DNA from: an uncultured Draconibacterium sp.
GTDB lineage: Bacteria > Bacteroidota > Bacteroidia > Bacteroidales > Prolixibacteraceae
Assembly (NCBI RefSeq): GCF_963674925.1
Contig: NZ_OY771647.1
Location: 2,185,501-2,249,500 of the forward strand
Length of the DNA: 64,000 bases
Direction: 5' to 3'
The position numbers were made by a program, and so were the translations under genes. Shown here piece after piece: positions 1 through 8,684 of the stretch. The notes beneath the pieces were generated by a model that saw only the letters and a list, made by a program, of their open reading frames with translations, was not told the origin of the DNA and made no database searches. Position 1 is the first letter of the stretch; every line of letters starts with the position of its first letter.

Positions 1-696
1 ACCGGAATTGGCCACGAAAAGGATGATACGATTATCGACCTTGTGGCGCATACCCGCATGAAAACACCAACAGCGGTAGCCGAATTTTTTGTTAGCGGTG
101 TTGAACGCTACTACGAACGTTTGCTGGAACTGGAAAATGGCATTTTACAATTAACCCGAGAAACCCTCGAATTTCAGCAAGACAAGCTGGAAAGAGTAGC
201 CGAAGGATTAAAATATTCAGTAGCCGATTTTATTAACGACAGGCAAAAGCAGTTAAACAAACGCGGCAACGAATTGCAGCAAAATGTTAGTCTGTTCTCG
301 TTTAAGAAACACAACGAATTAACTGAGTTGAGACATAGCTTGGATTCCGGACTTTCGGTGTGGTTTATAGAGGCTAAAAATAATATCGGCAAAACGCAAC
401 GAATCCTGAGGCGGCTTGTTGGAGAGGCTGTATTTAAAGCGGATGCAAAATTAAATCATCAGCAGGATCTGTTATCAGGACGTGTGCGAAATGTGCTGGC
501 AAAAGAGCGTGATCGCATTCTGATAAACGAAAACTCAGTTCGATTACTGAATCCTGAAAACGTTTTAAAAAGAGGATTTACATTAACTTTGAAAGAAGGT
601 AAAATAATTAAATCGAGCAAAGATGTGGTAGTTGGTGAAGAACTGGAAACCCGATTTGCAGATGGAAAAGTAACGAGTAAAATCACAAAAAAATAA
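1..696 (+). CDS. xseA: Exodeoxyribonuclease VII large subunit, C-terminal part
   Basis: This is the 3' part of the large subunit of exonuclease VII, which degrades single-stranded DNA to short oligonucleotides. The reading frame is open from base 1, so the N-terminal OB fold and part of the catalytic domain lie outside the window. The first residues read GIGHEKDDTIIDLVA, the conserved core of the XseA nuclease domain; a GTG at 43 is internal and not a start. The middle is a long charged helical region (residues about 40-150), as expected for the coiled-coil stalk that binds XseB. The C-terminal part contains NPENVLKRGFTLT, the family's usual tail. The gene for the small subunit follows after 4 bases. 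Confidence 0.93.
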   Translation, partial: TGIGHEKDDTIIDLVAHTRMKTPTAVAEFFVSGVERYYERLLELENGILQLTRETLEFQQDKLERVAEGLKYSVADFINDRQKQLNKRGNELQQNVSLFSFKKHNELTELRHSLDSGLSVWFIEAKNNIGKTQRILRRLVGEAVFKADAKLNHQQDLLSGRVRNVLAKERDRILINENSVRLLNPENVLKRGFTLTLKEGKIIKSSKDVVVGEELETRFADGKVTSKITKK

Positions 697-700
697 GATA

Positions 701-901
701 ATGGCAACTAAAAAGATTTCGTACAGCGAGGCAATGGCCGAGATAGAAGAAATTCTTGAAAAAATAGAAAACGAAGAGTTGGATGTGGATGAACTGGCAG
801 AAAAGGTAAAACGCGTATCGGTGTTGCTAAAAACCTGCAAGGATAAACTGACCAAAACCAACGTGCAGGTGGAGCAGATCTTAAAAGAAATGGAAGACTA
901 A
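701..901 (+). CDS. xseB: Exodeoxyribonuclease VII small subunit
   Basis: A 66-residue helical protein of normal XseB length. It carries the family pattern SYSEAMAEIEEILEKIENEELDVDEL followed by a second amphipathic helix with Lys/Glu repeats. Several copies of XseB wrap the coiled-coil arm of XseA to form exonuclease VII. It starts 4 bases after the xseA stop, so the two are almost certainly cotranscribed and translationally coupled. Confidence 0.93.
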   Translation: MATKKISYSEAMAEIEEILEKIENEELDVDELAEKVKRVSVLLKTCKDKLTKTNVQVEQILKEMED

Positions 902-929
902 CGATAGACGAAATATAAAACTAAATAGT

Positions 930-1160
930 ATGAACGAGCAAGGTAAAATTGTAGAGCTATACTCCGGCAACGAAGTAACCATTCAGCACTTAAAGCAGGA
1001 ATTGGAAGCCGCGGGAATTGCAACATTGCTAAAAGATGGTTTTAACCAGGGAAATGCCGCCGGTTTTGTTGGCGGAACGCCTTCAGTCATTGAACTTTTA
1101 GTTAATGAAAAAGATTTGTCGCGGGCACAGGAAATCCTAAAATCAATACAGGGAGCGTAA
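930..1160 (+). CDS. DUF2007-type small protein
   Basis: A 76-residue soluble protein. The segment VELYSGNEVTIQHLKQELE, then a Gly-rich turn and IELLVNEKDLSRAQEILKS, matches the small alpha/beta fold annotated DUF2007 (putative signal transducing protein), a ferredoxin-like fold seen in many Bacteroidota. There are no catalytic residues, signal peptide or membrane segment. It lies 28 bases after xseB and 3 bases before deoC, so it probably belongs to the same transcript. Its function is unknown. Confidence 0.75.
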   Translation: MNEQGKIVELYSGNEVTIQHLKQELEAAGIATLLKDGFNQGNAAGFVGGTPSVIELLVNEKDLSRAQEILKSIQGA

Positions 1161-1163
1161 ACT

Positions 1164-1844
1164 ATGTATACAAAAGAACAAGTAGCACAGACTATCGACC
1201 ACGCAGTTTTAAAACCCGAGCAAACACTGGCCGATTTAAAAGCGAATTCAGAAATGTGTATTAAAAATAAGGTTTTTAGCATGTGTGTAAAACCTTGTGA
1301 TATAAAAGCCGCCAAAGAATTGTTGAAAGACAGTGGTGTAAAAGTGTCGTGTGTGCTTAGTTTTCCACACGGAGCTGATGCAACGCCGGTAAAAGCATTT
1401 CAGGCCAAACAGGCCATTGAAGACGGTACCGACGAAATTGATATGGTAATGAACATTGGCCGCTTTTTATCGGGCGAATACGATTATGTGCTCGAAGATA
1501 TTAAAGCCGTTGTAGAAGTGGCTCACCAACACAATGTGCTGGTAAAAGTTATCCAGGAAAGTGGGCATTTAACATTGGAACAAATCGCCAAAGCTTGCGA
1601 ATTATCGTATGAAGCGGGTGCCGATTTTGTAAAAACATCAACAGGATTCGGCCCGGGTGGCGCCAAACCTGAATACATCGAAGTGATGGTGAAAACCGTT
1701 GGTGATAAAATGCAGGTAAAACCTTCGGGCGGCATCCGCGACTGGGAAACGGCAGTGGCTTTTTTGGAGCAGGGTGCCGATCGTTTGGGAATTGGTTCAA
1801 CCGAAGCAGTGCTTAACGGTGCCACTGCATCTGGTGATTATTAG
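1164..1844 (+). CDS. deoC: Deoxyribose-phosphate aldolase
   Basis: DeoC cleaves 2-deoxyribose 5-phosphate to acetaldehyde and glyceraldehyde 3-phosphate in deoxynucleoside catabolism. The 226-residue length is typical. Visible motifs are the N-terminal IDHAVLKPEQT, the TDEIDMVMNIG strand, the KVIQESGHL strand, the Schiff-base lysine in FVKTSTGFGPGGA (Lys about residue 157) and the phosphate-binding VKPSGGIRDWE followed by RLGIGSTEAVL. It begins 3 bases after the DUF2007 gene. No other deoxynucleoside catabolic genes are nearby, so the grouping with xseAB looks positional. Confidence 0.95.
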   Translation: MYTKEQVAQTIDHAVLKPEQTLADLKANSEMCIKNKVFSMCVKPCDIKAAKELLKDSGVKVSCVLSFPHGADATPVKAFQAKQAIEDGTDEIDMVMNIGRFLSGEYDYVLEDIKAVVEVAHQHNVLVKVIQESGHLTLEQIAKACELSYEAGADFVKTSTGFGPGGAKPEYIEVMVKTVGDKMQVKPSGGIRDWETAVAFLEQGADRLGIGSTEAVLNGATASGDY

Positions 1845-1985
1845 CCCGGTTAACGTGTTTGTAGTTAATGTGAAGTGTGATAAAAGCTCTTTGTACTTGT
1901 AACAAGAAAATTGAACGAAATCATTCTTTTCAAGTAAAAAACACGCATATTTGTGCTTCATTTCTTTTTGAGTGAGAGGAGTAGG

Positions 1986-3116
1986 ATGTATTTTCTAAAC
2001 GGAGACAGAACATATATAAAACCTGAAAACGGTTGTAAAGGCTTAAGTTTGCAACTTCAAAATTGCCTGGAACAACTGGAACAAATTAATTCAGGGAAAC
2101 GGATCTTCAAACTAAATTTCTTTGTCGATACCAATTCAAATTCAGAGTACGATGAACTGCTAAAGGATGTTCGTATTCAGGTGAAAGAACTACTTGGAAG
2201 CGAAATTCTGATCAGCTTTATTTCGCAAGCGCCACTTAGCTGCAAGGTAATCGTTGAGGCGTATTATTACGATCCTGAAAACTGGGATTGCCAGATGCTT
2301 TCGGAAGGAGAGAATGGCACGGCCTTGTTTCTGAATGGTACAACCGAGATTTTGATGGGAACCGTTCATGCCAATCAAAACAGCGATTGTAAGTTAAATG
2401 CCGAGAAAGCTTTTGATGAGCTTGTTGAGACTTTTGAGGAAGCACAGTTTCCGTTGAATTCGATTGTGCGCCAGTGGAATTATCTGGAAGATATTTTGGG
2501 ATTTGATGGCGAAGAGCAGCGTTACCAGGAGTTTAATAACGTGCGCTCGAATGCCTACGGGAAAGCTTTTGAGCAAAGCGGTTACCCGGCAGCAACAGGA
2601 ATTGGAATGACCCACGGAGGTGTGCTAATCGAATATGTTGCGGTAAAATCAAAAGAAGTTTACACGCAGCCGGTTGATAATCCCGATCAGGTTTCGGCAC
2701 ATCGTTACACCGAAGAAGTTTTGGTTGGCGAAGCGTGTAACCAGAAAACCACACCAAAATTTGAGCGCGCCCGTTATTTCAGCTATCGCAACAAAAAGAT
2801 GATCTTTATTTCAGGAACGGCATCCATTATTGGCGAACGAACTGTTGGAATAGGTGATGCGGCAAAACAAACTGAGATAACGATTCATAACATGCAGCGT
2901 TTATATGCTGATGAGGTGCTGGCTGCCTTGCCCGACGATGTGGCTAATCCAAAATTCGGACACGCCCGTGTTTACGTTAAAAACCGGAAAGACTACAGTA
3001 AAATTTGTAATGTGGTGAAGAAGGTGTATGGCGATTTGCCGGTAGTTTATATTCTGGCCGATATTTGCCGCGATGATTTACTGGTGGAGATTGAAGGCAA
3101 AGTAATTCTTTCTTAG
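1986..3116 (+). CDS. RidA/YjgF-fold protein, possibly chorismatase-like
   Basis: A cytoplasmic protein of about 376 residues with no signal peptide. The last 130 residues (from YFSYRNKKMIFISGTASIIGE to the end) look like a RidA/YjgF domain: a strand ending in SGTAS, a helix with TEITIHNMQRLYADEVL, then a strand pair VYVKNRKDY and PVVYILADICR. The N-terminal 250 residues do not resemble any family I can name. Two-part proteins with a C-terminal RidA-like domain include the FkbO/Hyg5 chorismatases, so a pterin- or chorismate-related activity is possible but unproven. I chose ATG 1986 because GAGGAGTAGG lies just upstream; an in-frame GTG at 1953 would add 11 residues. Confidence 0.6.
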   Translation: MYFLNGDRTYIKPENGCKGLSLQLQNCLEQLEQINSGKRIFKLNFFVDTNSNSEYDELLKDVRIQVKELLGSEILISFISQAPLSCKVIVEAYYYDPENWDCQMLSEGENGTALFLNGTTEILMGTVHANQNSDCKLNAEKAFDELVETFEEAQFPLNSIVRQWNYLEDILGFDGEEQRYQEFNNVRSNAYGKAFEQSGYPAATGIGMTHGGVLIEYVAVKSKEVYTQPVDNPDQVSAHRYTEEVLVGEACNQKTTPKFERARYFSYRNKKMIFISGTASIIGERTVGIGDAAKQTEITIHNMQRLYADEVLAALPDDVANPKFGHARVYVKNRKDYSKICNVVKKVYGDLPVVYILADICRDDLLVEIEGKVILS

Positions 3117-3123
3117 ATACAAA

Positions 3124-3206
3124 AACTGTCATTTCGAACCTGAAGTATGAAGGTGAGAAATCTGTTCATTGGAAAGAGATTTCTCGCTCAGCTCGAAATG
3201 ACAGTT
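3124..3206. repeat. Nested inverted repeat between convergent genes
   Basis: The outer arms AACTGTCATTTCGA (3124-3137) and TCGAAATGACAGTT (3193-3206) are perfect 14-base complements. Inside them GAGAAATCT and AGATTTCTC form a second perfect pair. A T-run follows the right arm. The element lies between the stops of two convergent genes and could act as a bidirectional terminator. It shares its core (GTCATTTC...GAGAAA...TTTCTC...GAAATGAC) with the element at 8581-8678, so it is a dispersed repeat and not a one-off terminator. Confidence 0.8.
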
Positions 3207-3233
3207 CTTTTTAACTTTTAGCTCAATTCAACA

Positions 3234-5675
3234 CTAAAACGTAAAGTCTACTCCAAACATAAAGTGCACTCCTGCCTGCGGATAATAGCCATCCATTTTA
3301 TAACGTTCGTTACCAAGCAGATAAGGGTAAACCCATGCATTGGTTTCGTACTGCACATCAAACAGGTTGTTGGCCATAAAATGCAGCGAAATCTCATCAA
3401 ACAGATTCGTCTTAAAGGTGTAATCCGCTTTCAGGTGATTTACAAAATATGCATCCAGCTTGCGGTCGTCGCTTGATGTGTTGTCGATGTACTGATCGCC
3501 AACATACTGCGAAACAAAGGCGATGCTGAAATGCTCTCCGGGAGTGTAAACAAACTGACTGTTTGCAATTACATTTGGAGAGAATGCCAAATCGGTAGTT
3601 CCCAAATCAAAAGCATCCTGTCCCCAGGTGTCCCAGTTGTCAACATATTCGGTAAAATCTTTGATTTTGTTAATGCTTAAAGTGGTGTTACCGTTCCATT
3701 GAAAATCGGTGGCAATTTGAACTCCCGCCTGCAACTCGATTCCGGTGCGGTAACTCTCATCAACATTAACCATAATTGCCGAACCCACATCATTGATCTG
3801 TCCGGTTACCACCAGCTGATCTTTATAATTCATAAAATAGAAATTGGCTCCAAATGAGAATTTCGATGAAGCATAGTTGTATCCAAGTTCCCAGTCGTGT
3901 AGTGTTTCGTGCACCGGTGGTTCGTTACCTTCAGGGTAGTCGACAAAAGCTGTCCGATTAGGTTCGCGGTTGGCCACTGCAAACGATAAGTACAAGTCCT
4001 GGTTATCGGCCAACTGGTAAAAAATACCCAGCTTCGGATTAAAAAAATTGAAGTCGTGATCCTGATCCAGATTGCGAAGATCATCGTCGATTCCTTCAAT
4101 GGTATAATCAATCCGGCGGTATTGCAGGTCGGCAAACAAGTTCAGCTTTTCAGCCACCTGCCAGTTGTATTTGGCGTATACGTTAAAGTCTTTTTTCAAA
4201 CCGGTTCCGCGGTACCACTCGTGGTTATAATCCGCTTCTCCCAGGTATTGTGCCCAAATTACATTTCCAAAATGTCGGCCATCGTATACATTGTAACCTC
4301 CGCCCAGTATAAAATCGCTGTTGTTTTTGTTGTAATTCAGCGAGTAAGTAAATCCGTAAAAATCATTGTCGAGCCATTTGCGGTTAATCAGGTCGGTGGT
4401 TTCAATTACTTCGTTACCAATCTCAATATTTGGAAGCAGGTAGTCTGCCAAATCTTCATCTGCTTTGTAATTTTCGTAATAACCACGTCCGTAGGTGTAG
4501 TGCAACGAGGCATTTAAATTCAGGTGCGGATTGAATTTATGCGAGAAATGTAACTGGTAATGATCCTGAACGTAGTGGTCAACCTGGTTATCGTAGGTGT
4601 AATAATTATAAGTCCTGCTGTCAGAAGCCATCATGTGGTCCACTTCTTCCTGTGTCATCAGCCAGTGGTCGGCGTAACGCTGCATCCCTTCTGTATCATT
4701 ATTTAAACGAACTGTAGGAACTCCGTACCATGCCTGGTAAGTTTCTTCATAGCCGGAAAATACATTTATTTTCAGAATGGTGTTTTCCGAATAATAACCT
4801 CCTGAAACGAAGTATGATTTCAGATCGGAACTGGCACGGTCGATAAAACCATCTGAAGTAACTTTTGATAAACGAACGTCGAAAGTAAAATGATCGTTGA
4901 TTAAACCTGTTCCTGCCGAAACGGTGTTTTTGAACGTGTTGAAAGTTCCGGCAGCAGTTTTATACGAACCGTATGCTTCCTTGTTCAACGAATTGGTTTG
5001 CAGGTTAATGCTGGCGCCAAATGCTGCGGCTCCATTTGTCGAAGTTCCCACACCACGCTGAATCTGCACATTCTCCAGCGATGAAGCCATATCCGGCTGA
5101 TCAACAAACCATGTTCCGTGCGACTCGGCATCGTTTAACGGAATACCGTTTACACTTACGTTAATACGATTCAAATCGGTACCACGCACACGGAAATTGG
5201 TGTAGCCCACTCCGGCTCCGGCATCAGATGTTGTAACAAACGAAGGGGTCAGGTTCAGCAAGAAAGGAATGTCCTGTCCCATGTTCCGTTTGGCAATTTC
5301 GTCGCTGCTTACATTGCTGTACGCTACCGGTGTTTTATTTCCTGCACGTGTTGCCGAAATCAATATTTCATCGGTCATAATCACGTTGGGTTTCAGGTCA
5401 ACTTCAATGTTTTTATTGGCTGAAAGTTGAAGGTCGATTTTTTGTGGTTCGAAACCGATAAACGAAACCAGCAGAGTGTAGTCGCCGGGTTTCAGGTTTT
5501 TGAATTCAAAACTACCGTTTGCCTGGGTCGATACACCATAAAACGATTTTTCGATTACCACGGCGGCACCCGCCAAAGCTTCTCCATCTCCTTTAACAAC
5601 ACCTGTTAAATTAATTTGCCCGAAAGCAATTACTGCCATAATTTGCAACAGCAGCACTAAACTAAGTCTTTTCAT
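3234..5675 (-). CDS. TonB-dependent outer-membrane receptor, probably for thiamin
   Basis: An 813-residue outer-membrane receptor that would import its ligand using TonB-ExbBD energy. It has a signal peptide (MKRLSLVLLLQIMAVIAFGQ), a CarboxypepD_reg-like beta domain (about 22-105, ending EVDLKPNVIMTDEILISATRAG), a plug domain (about 110-225, VNGIPLNDAESHGTWFVDQ) and a C-terminal beta barrel ending in an aromatic residue (FGVDFTF). The gene is preceded by a TPP riboswitch, so the likely ligand is thiamin or a phosphate ester, made when TPP is low. No thiamin synthesis gene is adjacent. Ligand identity is inferred from the riboswitch alone. Confidence 0.9.
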   Translation of the reverse strand: MKRLSLVLLLQIMAVIAFGQINLTGVVKGDGEALAGAAVVIEKSFYGVSTQANGSFEFKNLKPGDYTLLVSFIGFEPQKIDLQLSANKNIEVDLKPNVIMTDEILISATRAGNKTPVAYSNVSSDEIAKRNMGQDIPFLLNLTPSFVTTSDAGAGVGYTNFRVRGTDLNRINVSVNGIPLNDAESHGTWFVDQPDMASSLENVQIQRGVGTSTNGAAAFGASINLQTNSLNKEAYGSYKTAAGTFNTFKNTVSAGTGLINDHFTFDVRLSKVTSDGFIDRASSDLKSYFVSGGYYSENTILKINVFSGYEETYQAWYGVPTVRLNNDTEGMQRYADHWLMTQEEVDHMMASDSRTYNYYTYDNQVDHYVQDHYQLHFSHKFNPHLNLNASLHYTYGRGYYENYKADEDLADYLLPNIEIGNEVIETTDLINRKWLDNDFYGFTYSLNYNKNNSDFILGGGYNVYDGRHFGNVIWAQYLGEADYNHEWYRGTGLKKDFNVYAKYNWQVAEKLNLFADLQYRRIDYTIEGIDDDLRNLDQDHDFNFFNPKLGIFYQLADNQDLYLSFAVANREPNRTAFVDYPEGNEPPVHETLHDWELGYNYASSKFSFGANFYFMNYKDQLVVTGQINDVGSAIMVNVDESYRTGIELQAGVQIATDFQWNGNTTLSINKIKDFTEYVDNWDTWGQDAFDLGTTDLAFSPNVIANSQFVYTPGEHFSIAFVSQYVGDQYIDNTSSDDRKLDAYFVNHLKADYTFKTNLFDEISLHFMANNLFDVQYETNAWVYPYLLGNERYKMDGYYPQAGVHFMFGVDFTF

Positions 5676-5729
5676 TTTTTTGATAAATTGGTTAATAAAC
5701 TAACCAATGAGGTAGGAATTCATCCTTTT

Positions 5730-5809
5730 CGCTCTCCCTACGCCGGTGCTAACCGGATCAGGTTCTTTGAGTATAATCTCAGTCCCGAAGTTTAATCGGG
5801 ACACCCCAT
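5730..5809 (-). promoter_or_regulatory. TPP (thiamin pyrophosphate) riboswitch
   Basis: Read on the minus strand, this 5' leader contains the conserved THI-box parts in order: GGGGTGTCCCG, CTGAGATTATACTC, AGAACCTGATCCGGTTAG and CACCGGCGTAGGGAGAG. CTGAGA and ACCTGAT are the pyrimidine-sensing core, and CGGTTAGCACCG closes the following helix. The end of the aptamer is about 55 bases before the receptor start at 5675, close enough to hide the ribosome binding site when TPP is bound. Translational control is inferred; no clear intrinsic terminator was seen between aptamer and gene. Confidence 0.95.
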
Positions 5810-5877
5810 TGCGTAAATGTCGGAGGCAAAGTTATAACCGTTTTTTGAATTGGCAAATACAGACTCGCAAAAAGGAC

Positions 5878-6591
5878 TTAATTGTCTTTGTTATCTTTTG
5901 TTTTTGACAATGCAGAAGCTATTAATCCAGTTGGGACGGCTACTACTCCCAAACCAATTAACAAAATTATTGATGTGAAAATCTTGCCTCCTGCCGTAAT
6001 TGGATATATGTCGCCATAACCAACTGTAGTTAAGGTTGCTACTGCCCACCAGACACCATGGAAAACTGATTTAAAAACTTCTGGTTGTACAGGGTTTTCA
6101 AAATAATAGATACCAACGGCAGATAAAAAAATTAGAAATGAAGACATGATAAAATATAATATTAACTCTTCCTTAATTGATTTTAGAGCCCTAATGAAAT
6201 TCTGAATTGCATCGTTGAAGCGTAGCATCTTAAATAATCTGAATAACCTAATAAGTCTAAAAACTCTTATGCTTCTTAAATCAATGCCAAAAGAAAGATA
6301 AAAAGGAAGAATTGCAAAAAGGTCGATTAGTCCATAAAAGCTAAATATGAATTTAAGCTTTTTGTCAGAAACCCATAATCTCAAAAGGTATTCAGTTGTG
6401 AAAACAATTATTGAAAGTAATTCGAACCGGTGTAAATAAATTTTAAATCTATTGTATAGGTTCGGTAACGTTTCAATAGAAAAAGAGAGCAATGAGAGAA
6501 CAATAAAAAACTGAATTAAAAGATCAAACCATTTTCCAGCTTTATTAGTGTTATCTTCAATTATTGGTTTAAGTTTGGTTTTGAAGGTCAT
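5878..6591 (-). CDS. Voltage-gated-type potassium channel subunit
   Basis: A 237-residue inner-membrane protein with six predicted membrane segments. The fourth (S4-like) segment carries regularly spaced arginines (DLRSIRVFRLIRLFRLFKMLRF, about residues 103-125), as in voltage sensors. A pore helix and selectivity filter follow (TLTTVGYGDIYPIT, about 187-200), and the last segment ends near the C-terminus. TVGYGD predicts K+ selectivity. There is no cytoplasmic RCK domain; the tail is only about 10 residues. It stands alone downstream of the thioesterase gene on the same strand (13-base gap). Confidence 0.9.
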   Translation of the reverse strand: MTFKTKLKPIIEDNTNKAGKWFDLLIQFFIVLSLLSFSIETLPNLYNRFKIYLHRFELLSIIVFTTEYLLRLWVSDKKLKFIFSFYGLIDLFAILPFYLSFGIDLRSIRVFRLIRLFRLFKMLRFNDAIQNFIRALKSIKEELILYFIMSSFLIFLSAVGIYYFENPVQPEVFKSVFHGVWWAVATLTTVGYGDIYPITAGGKIFTSIILLIGLGVVAVPTGLIASALSKTKDNKDN

Positions 6592-6604
6592 TTCGTTGAT
6601 TTTG

Positions 6605-7021
6605 TTATTCGCTTAATAAATACTTTTCAAAATTCTCCCTGTATTTCACAAACTTACGTGAAGGACGTTGTGTGGCGCGGTCGATAAACAAAACTTTTTG
6701 TTGCGCGGTAGAGCAGATTTCACCTTTTTCGTTTCGGAATCGGAATTTGAAGTTTGCTGAAACATTAAAGATCTCTGAAACCCATACTTCCACATGTACT
6801 TCGTTACTCAGGAAAAATGGCTTTTTGTATTGAATGTTTGTTTCTGTGATGATGGGTAAAATATCATCGTCGACAGCAATTTGCGTAATCGATAAACCCA
6901 TTGATTCAATCAGTTTTACACGGGCATTTTCAAGCCATTGCACGTAAATAATATTATTTACATGGCCAACAAAATCAATGTGATAAGTATAAATGGGTTC
7001 TTGAAATTTTAATTTTTGCAT
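6605..7021 (-). CDS. Acyl-CoA thioesterase, 4HBT/YbgC type
   Basis: A 138-residue single hotdog-fold protein. The N-terminal TYHIDFVGHVNNIIYVQWLENAR matches the conserved helix and substrate-loop region of YbgC/4HBT thioesterases. The catalytic Asp of the family (normally in D-x-x-G-H-V-N-N) is present in HIDFVGHVNN. The later strands (LSNEVHVEVWVSEI, FKFRFRNEKGEICSTAQQKVLFID) complete the fold. It would hydrolyse an acyl-CoA or acyl-ACP; chain length cannot be read from the sequence. It is 2 bases downstream of the glycosyltransferase gene and probably in its operon. Confidence 0.85.
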   Translation of the reverse strand: MQKLKFQEPIYTYHIDFVGHVNNIIYVQWLENARVKLIESMGLSITQIAVDDDILPIITETNIQYKKPFFLSNEVHVEVWVSEIFNVSANFKFRFRNEKGEICSTAQQKVLFIDRATQRPSRKFVKYRENFEKYLLSE

Positions 7022-7023
7022 GT

Positions 7024-8064
7024 TTATTCCGGATTGAAATTCAGTTCGGCAAATTTATATTTTTTCTTTACAAAGAACTTCCACATGATGCTTTTCGAAT
7101 AGATCTGTTTATGCGAATTAACACTTGCCAACTTTAACAAATCCTTTCTTTTTTTACGCAGTGTCGAAAGGTTTTTGTAAAAATCGCGGTGTGCTTTTGC
7201 CACAGCACCAAAAGCTTTAAATTCGGTTCCCACCAAAAACTTGGCAGCGGCTATACCATCAAGAATCATTCGGCTTAAAAAGAAGGGCAAGAAATTCTTT
7301 TTTGGCAGGTTTTTATAAAGCATGTACAAATTGTTACGAAAGTTGAGATAAACCTTTTTGGGATTTCCATACTCGAGACTTCCACCGCCCAAATGATAAA
7401 CTACACTGTGTGGTTCGTATACAATTTTGTATCCCTGGTTTTTCCAGCGCCAGCATAAATCAATTTCTTCCATGTGCGCCCAAAAATCGGCATCCAGACC
7501 ACCTGCGTTTTTAAAAGCTTCGGCCCTTACAAACATACAAGCTCCGGTTGCCCAGAAAATTTCACTCGCTCGGTCGTATTGATTTTCATCTTTCTCCACA
7601 TGGTCGAGAATACGGCCACGGCAAAACGGGTAGCCAAATTTATCGATAAAACCTCCTGCGGCTCCGGCATATTCAAAAAGTTCGGGTTCATTAAAACTTA
7701 AAACTTTAGGCTGAACGGCAACCACTTTTTCATCCTGCTCAAAATGATCGATGCAGGGTTGAATCCAGTTTTCTACAACTTTAACATCCGAATTCAGCAA
7801 CACAAAATAGTCGGCCTCAATTTGATTCAGAGCTACATTATAACCTTTGGCAAATCCGTAATTTTCCTTGAGGTCGAGTAAGGTAACTTCCGGGTAATTG
7901 GCTGCGAGAAATTCCAGCGAATTGTCAGTCGATCCGTTGTCGGCAATAATTACTTCAATGTTTTCGCCTTTTGAATGTTTGATTACAGATGGGAGATAAT
8001 CGGGGAAAAGTTTTACCCCGTTCCAGTTTAAAATAACTATGGCAATCTTTTTGTTTTTGCACAT
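7024..8064 (-). CDS. Glycosyltransferase family 2
   Basis: A 346-residue GT-A-fold glycosyltransferase. The nucleotide-binding start KIAIVILNWNGVKLF, the IIADNGSTDNS motif (about residues 38-49) and the metal/sugar-binding LLNSDVKV (about 88-95) are clear. The acceptor region contains EIFWATGACMFVRAEAF and EIDLCWRWKNQGYKI, as in rhamnosyl/galactofuranosyl-type GT2 enzymes. The C-terminal part has a hydrophobic stretch with Lys-rich flanks and may associate with the membrane. The sugar and acceptor cannot be assigned, and no polysaccharide cluster surrounds it. A hypothetical protein gene lies 3 bases upstream. Confidence 0.88.
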   Translation of the reverse strand: MCKNKKIAIVILNWNGVKLFPDYLPSVIKHSKGENIEVIIADNGSTDNSLEFLAANYPEVTLLDLKENYGFAKGYNVALNQIEADYFVLLNSDVKVVENWIQPCIDHFEQDEKVVAVQPKVLSFNEPELFEYAGAAGGFIDKFGYPFCRGRILDHVEKDENQYDRASEIFWATGACMFVRAEAFKNAGGLDADFWAHMEEIDLCWRWKNQGYKIVYEPHSVVYHLGGGSLEYGNPKKVYLNFRNNLYMLYKNLPKKNFLPFFLSRMILDGIAAAKFLVGTEFKAFGAVAKAHRDFYKNLSTLRKKRKDLLKLASVNSHKQIYSKSIMWKFFVKKKYKFAELNFNPE

Positions 8065-8067
8065 AAA

Positions 8068-8544
8068 TCAACTCAAAAGTAGTTTTGCGATCAGCAAAGA
8101 AAGGTTTTCTTTTTCAAGATTCTCAAGAATTTCGCCGATTTTTTTTGCTCGCTCTTTGTCGTCTGATTTTATCAAAGCATCAATTTCTTTTACCTGTTTT
8201 CCGGTTAATTCGTCCTGAAGTAGTTCCCATATTTTTTGCGGTTCTTCTTCTCCTTCCGGAAGTCCCAGTGTTTCCAATTCAATAATTGTCGCTTCCAGAA
8301 TTTCGCTGGCACGCATTTTTACCGGGTCTTTGTCTTTTGTTTTTCCGGCAGCCGCAGTATCGCGCAGGCTCCAGCTCGAGTAATCGTAATGCAGGTCCTG
8401 AATGAGTTTTAACTTCGAATTATCTTTCCCGAAAATACGTTCCAAAAAAATCAGGGTGTGTGTTTTCCAGGCATCAAGATCGAATTTCTTTTCGTCTAAT
8501 TTTGCCAGTTGCTCCTGAAGAATTGCAATTTGTTTTTCTGCCAT
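8068..8544 (-). CDS. Hypothetical helical protein
   Basis: A 158-residue acidic, mostly helical protein that I do not recognise. It opens with a possible coiled coil (QIAILQEQLAKLDEKKFDLDAWKTH), has an aromatic centre (LHYDYSSWSLRDTAAAGK), and ends in a charged helix. It has no signal peptide, membrane segment or cysteine motif. It is the first gene of the minus-strand run that continues with the glycosyltransferase (3-base gap) and thioesterase. A dispersed hairpin repeat lies immediately upstream (8581-8678). Confidence 0.65.
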   Translation of the reverse strand: MAEKQIAILQEQLAKLDEKKFDLDAWKTHTLIFLERIFGKDNSKLKLIQDLHYDYSSWSLRDTAAAGKTKDKDPVKMRASEILEATIIELETLGLPEGEEEPQKIWELLQDELTGKQVKEIDALIKSDDKERAKKIGEILENLEKENLSLLIAKLLLS

Positions 8545-8580
8545 GGTAATTTGTTTTCTGCAATTTACAAAAAATCATGG

Positions 8581-8678
8581 CTGTCATTTCTAACGACGCG
8601 AGAAAACTGTTTAAGAATAGTTTTGTTGTTGCAACAGATTTCTCCTCTCCGTCAGCCGACGGATCGTCGAAATGACAG
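8581..8678. repeat. Dispersed inverted repeat, second copy
   Basis: The left arm CTGTCATTTCTAACGACG and right arm CGTCGAAATGACAG pair except for an extra TAA on the left. GAGAAA and TTTCTC form an inner pair, and CCGTCAGCCGACGG makes a small hairpin inside the right half. The core matches the element at 3124-3206. It lies between two minus-strand genes. Confidence 0.75.
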
Positions 8679-8684
8679 GAGAGA

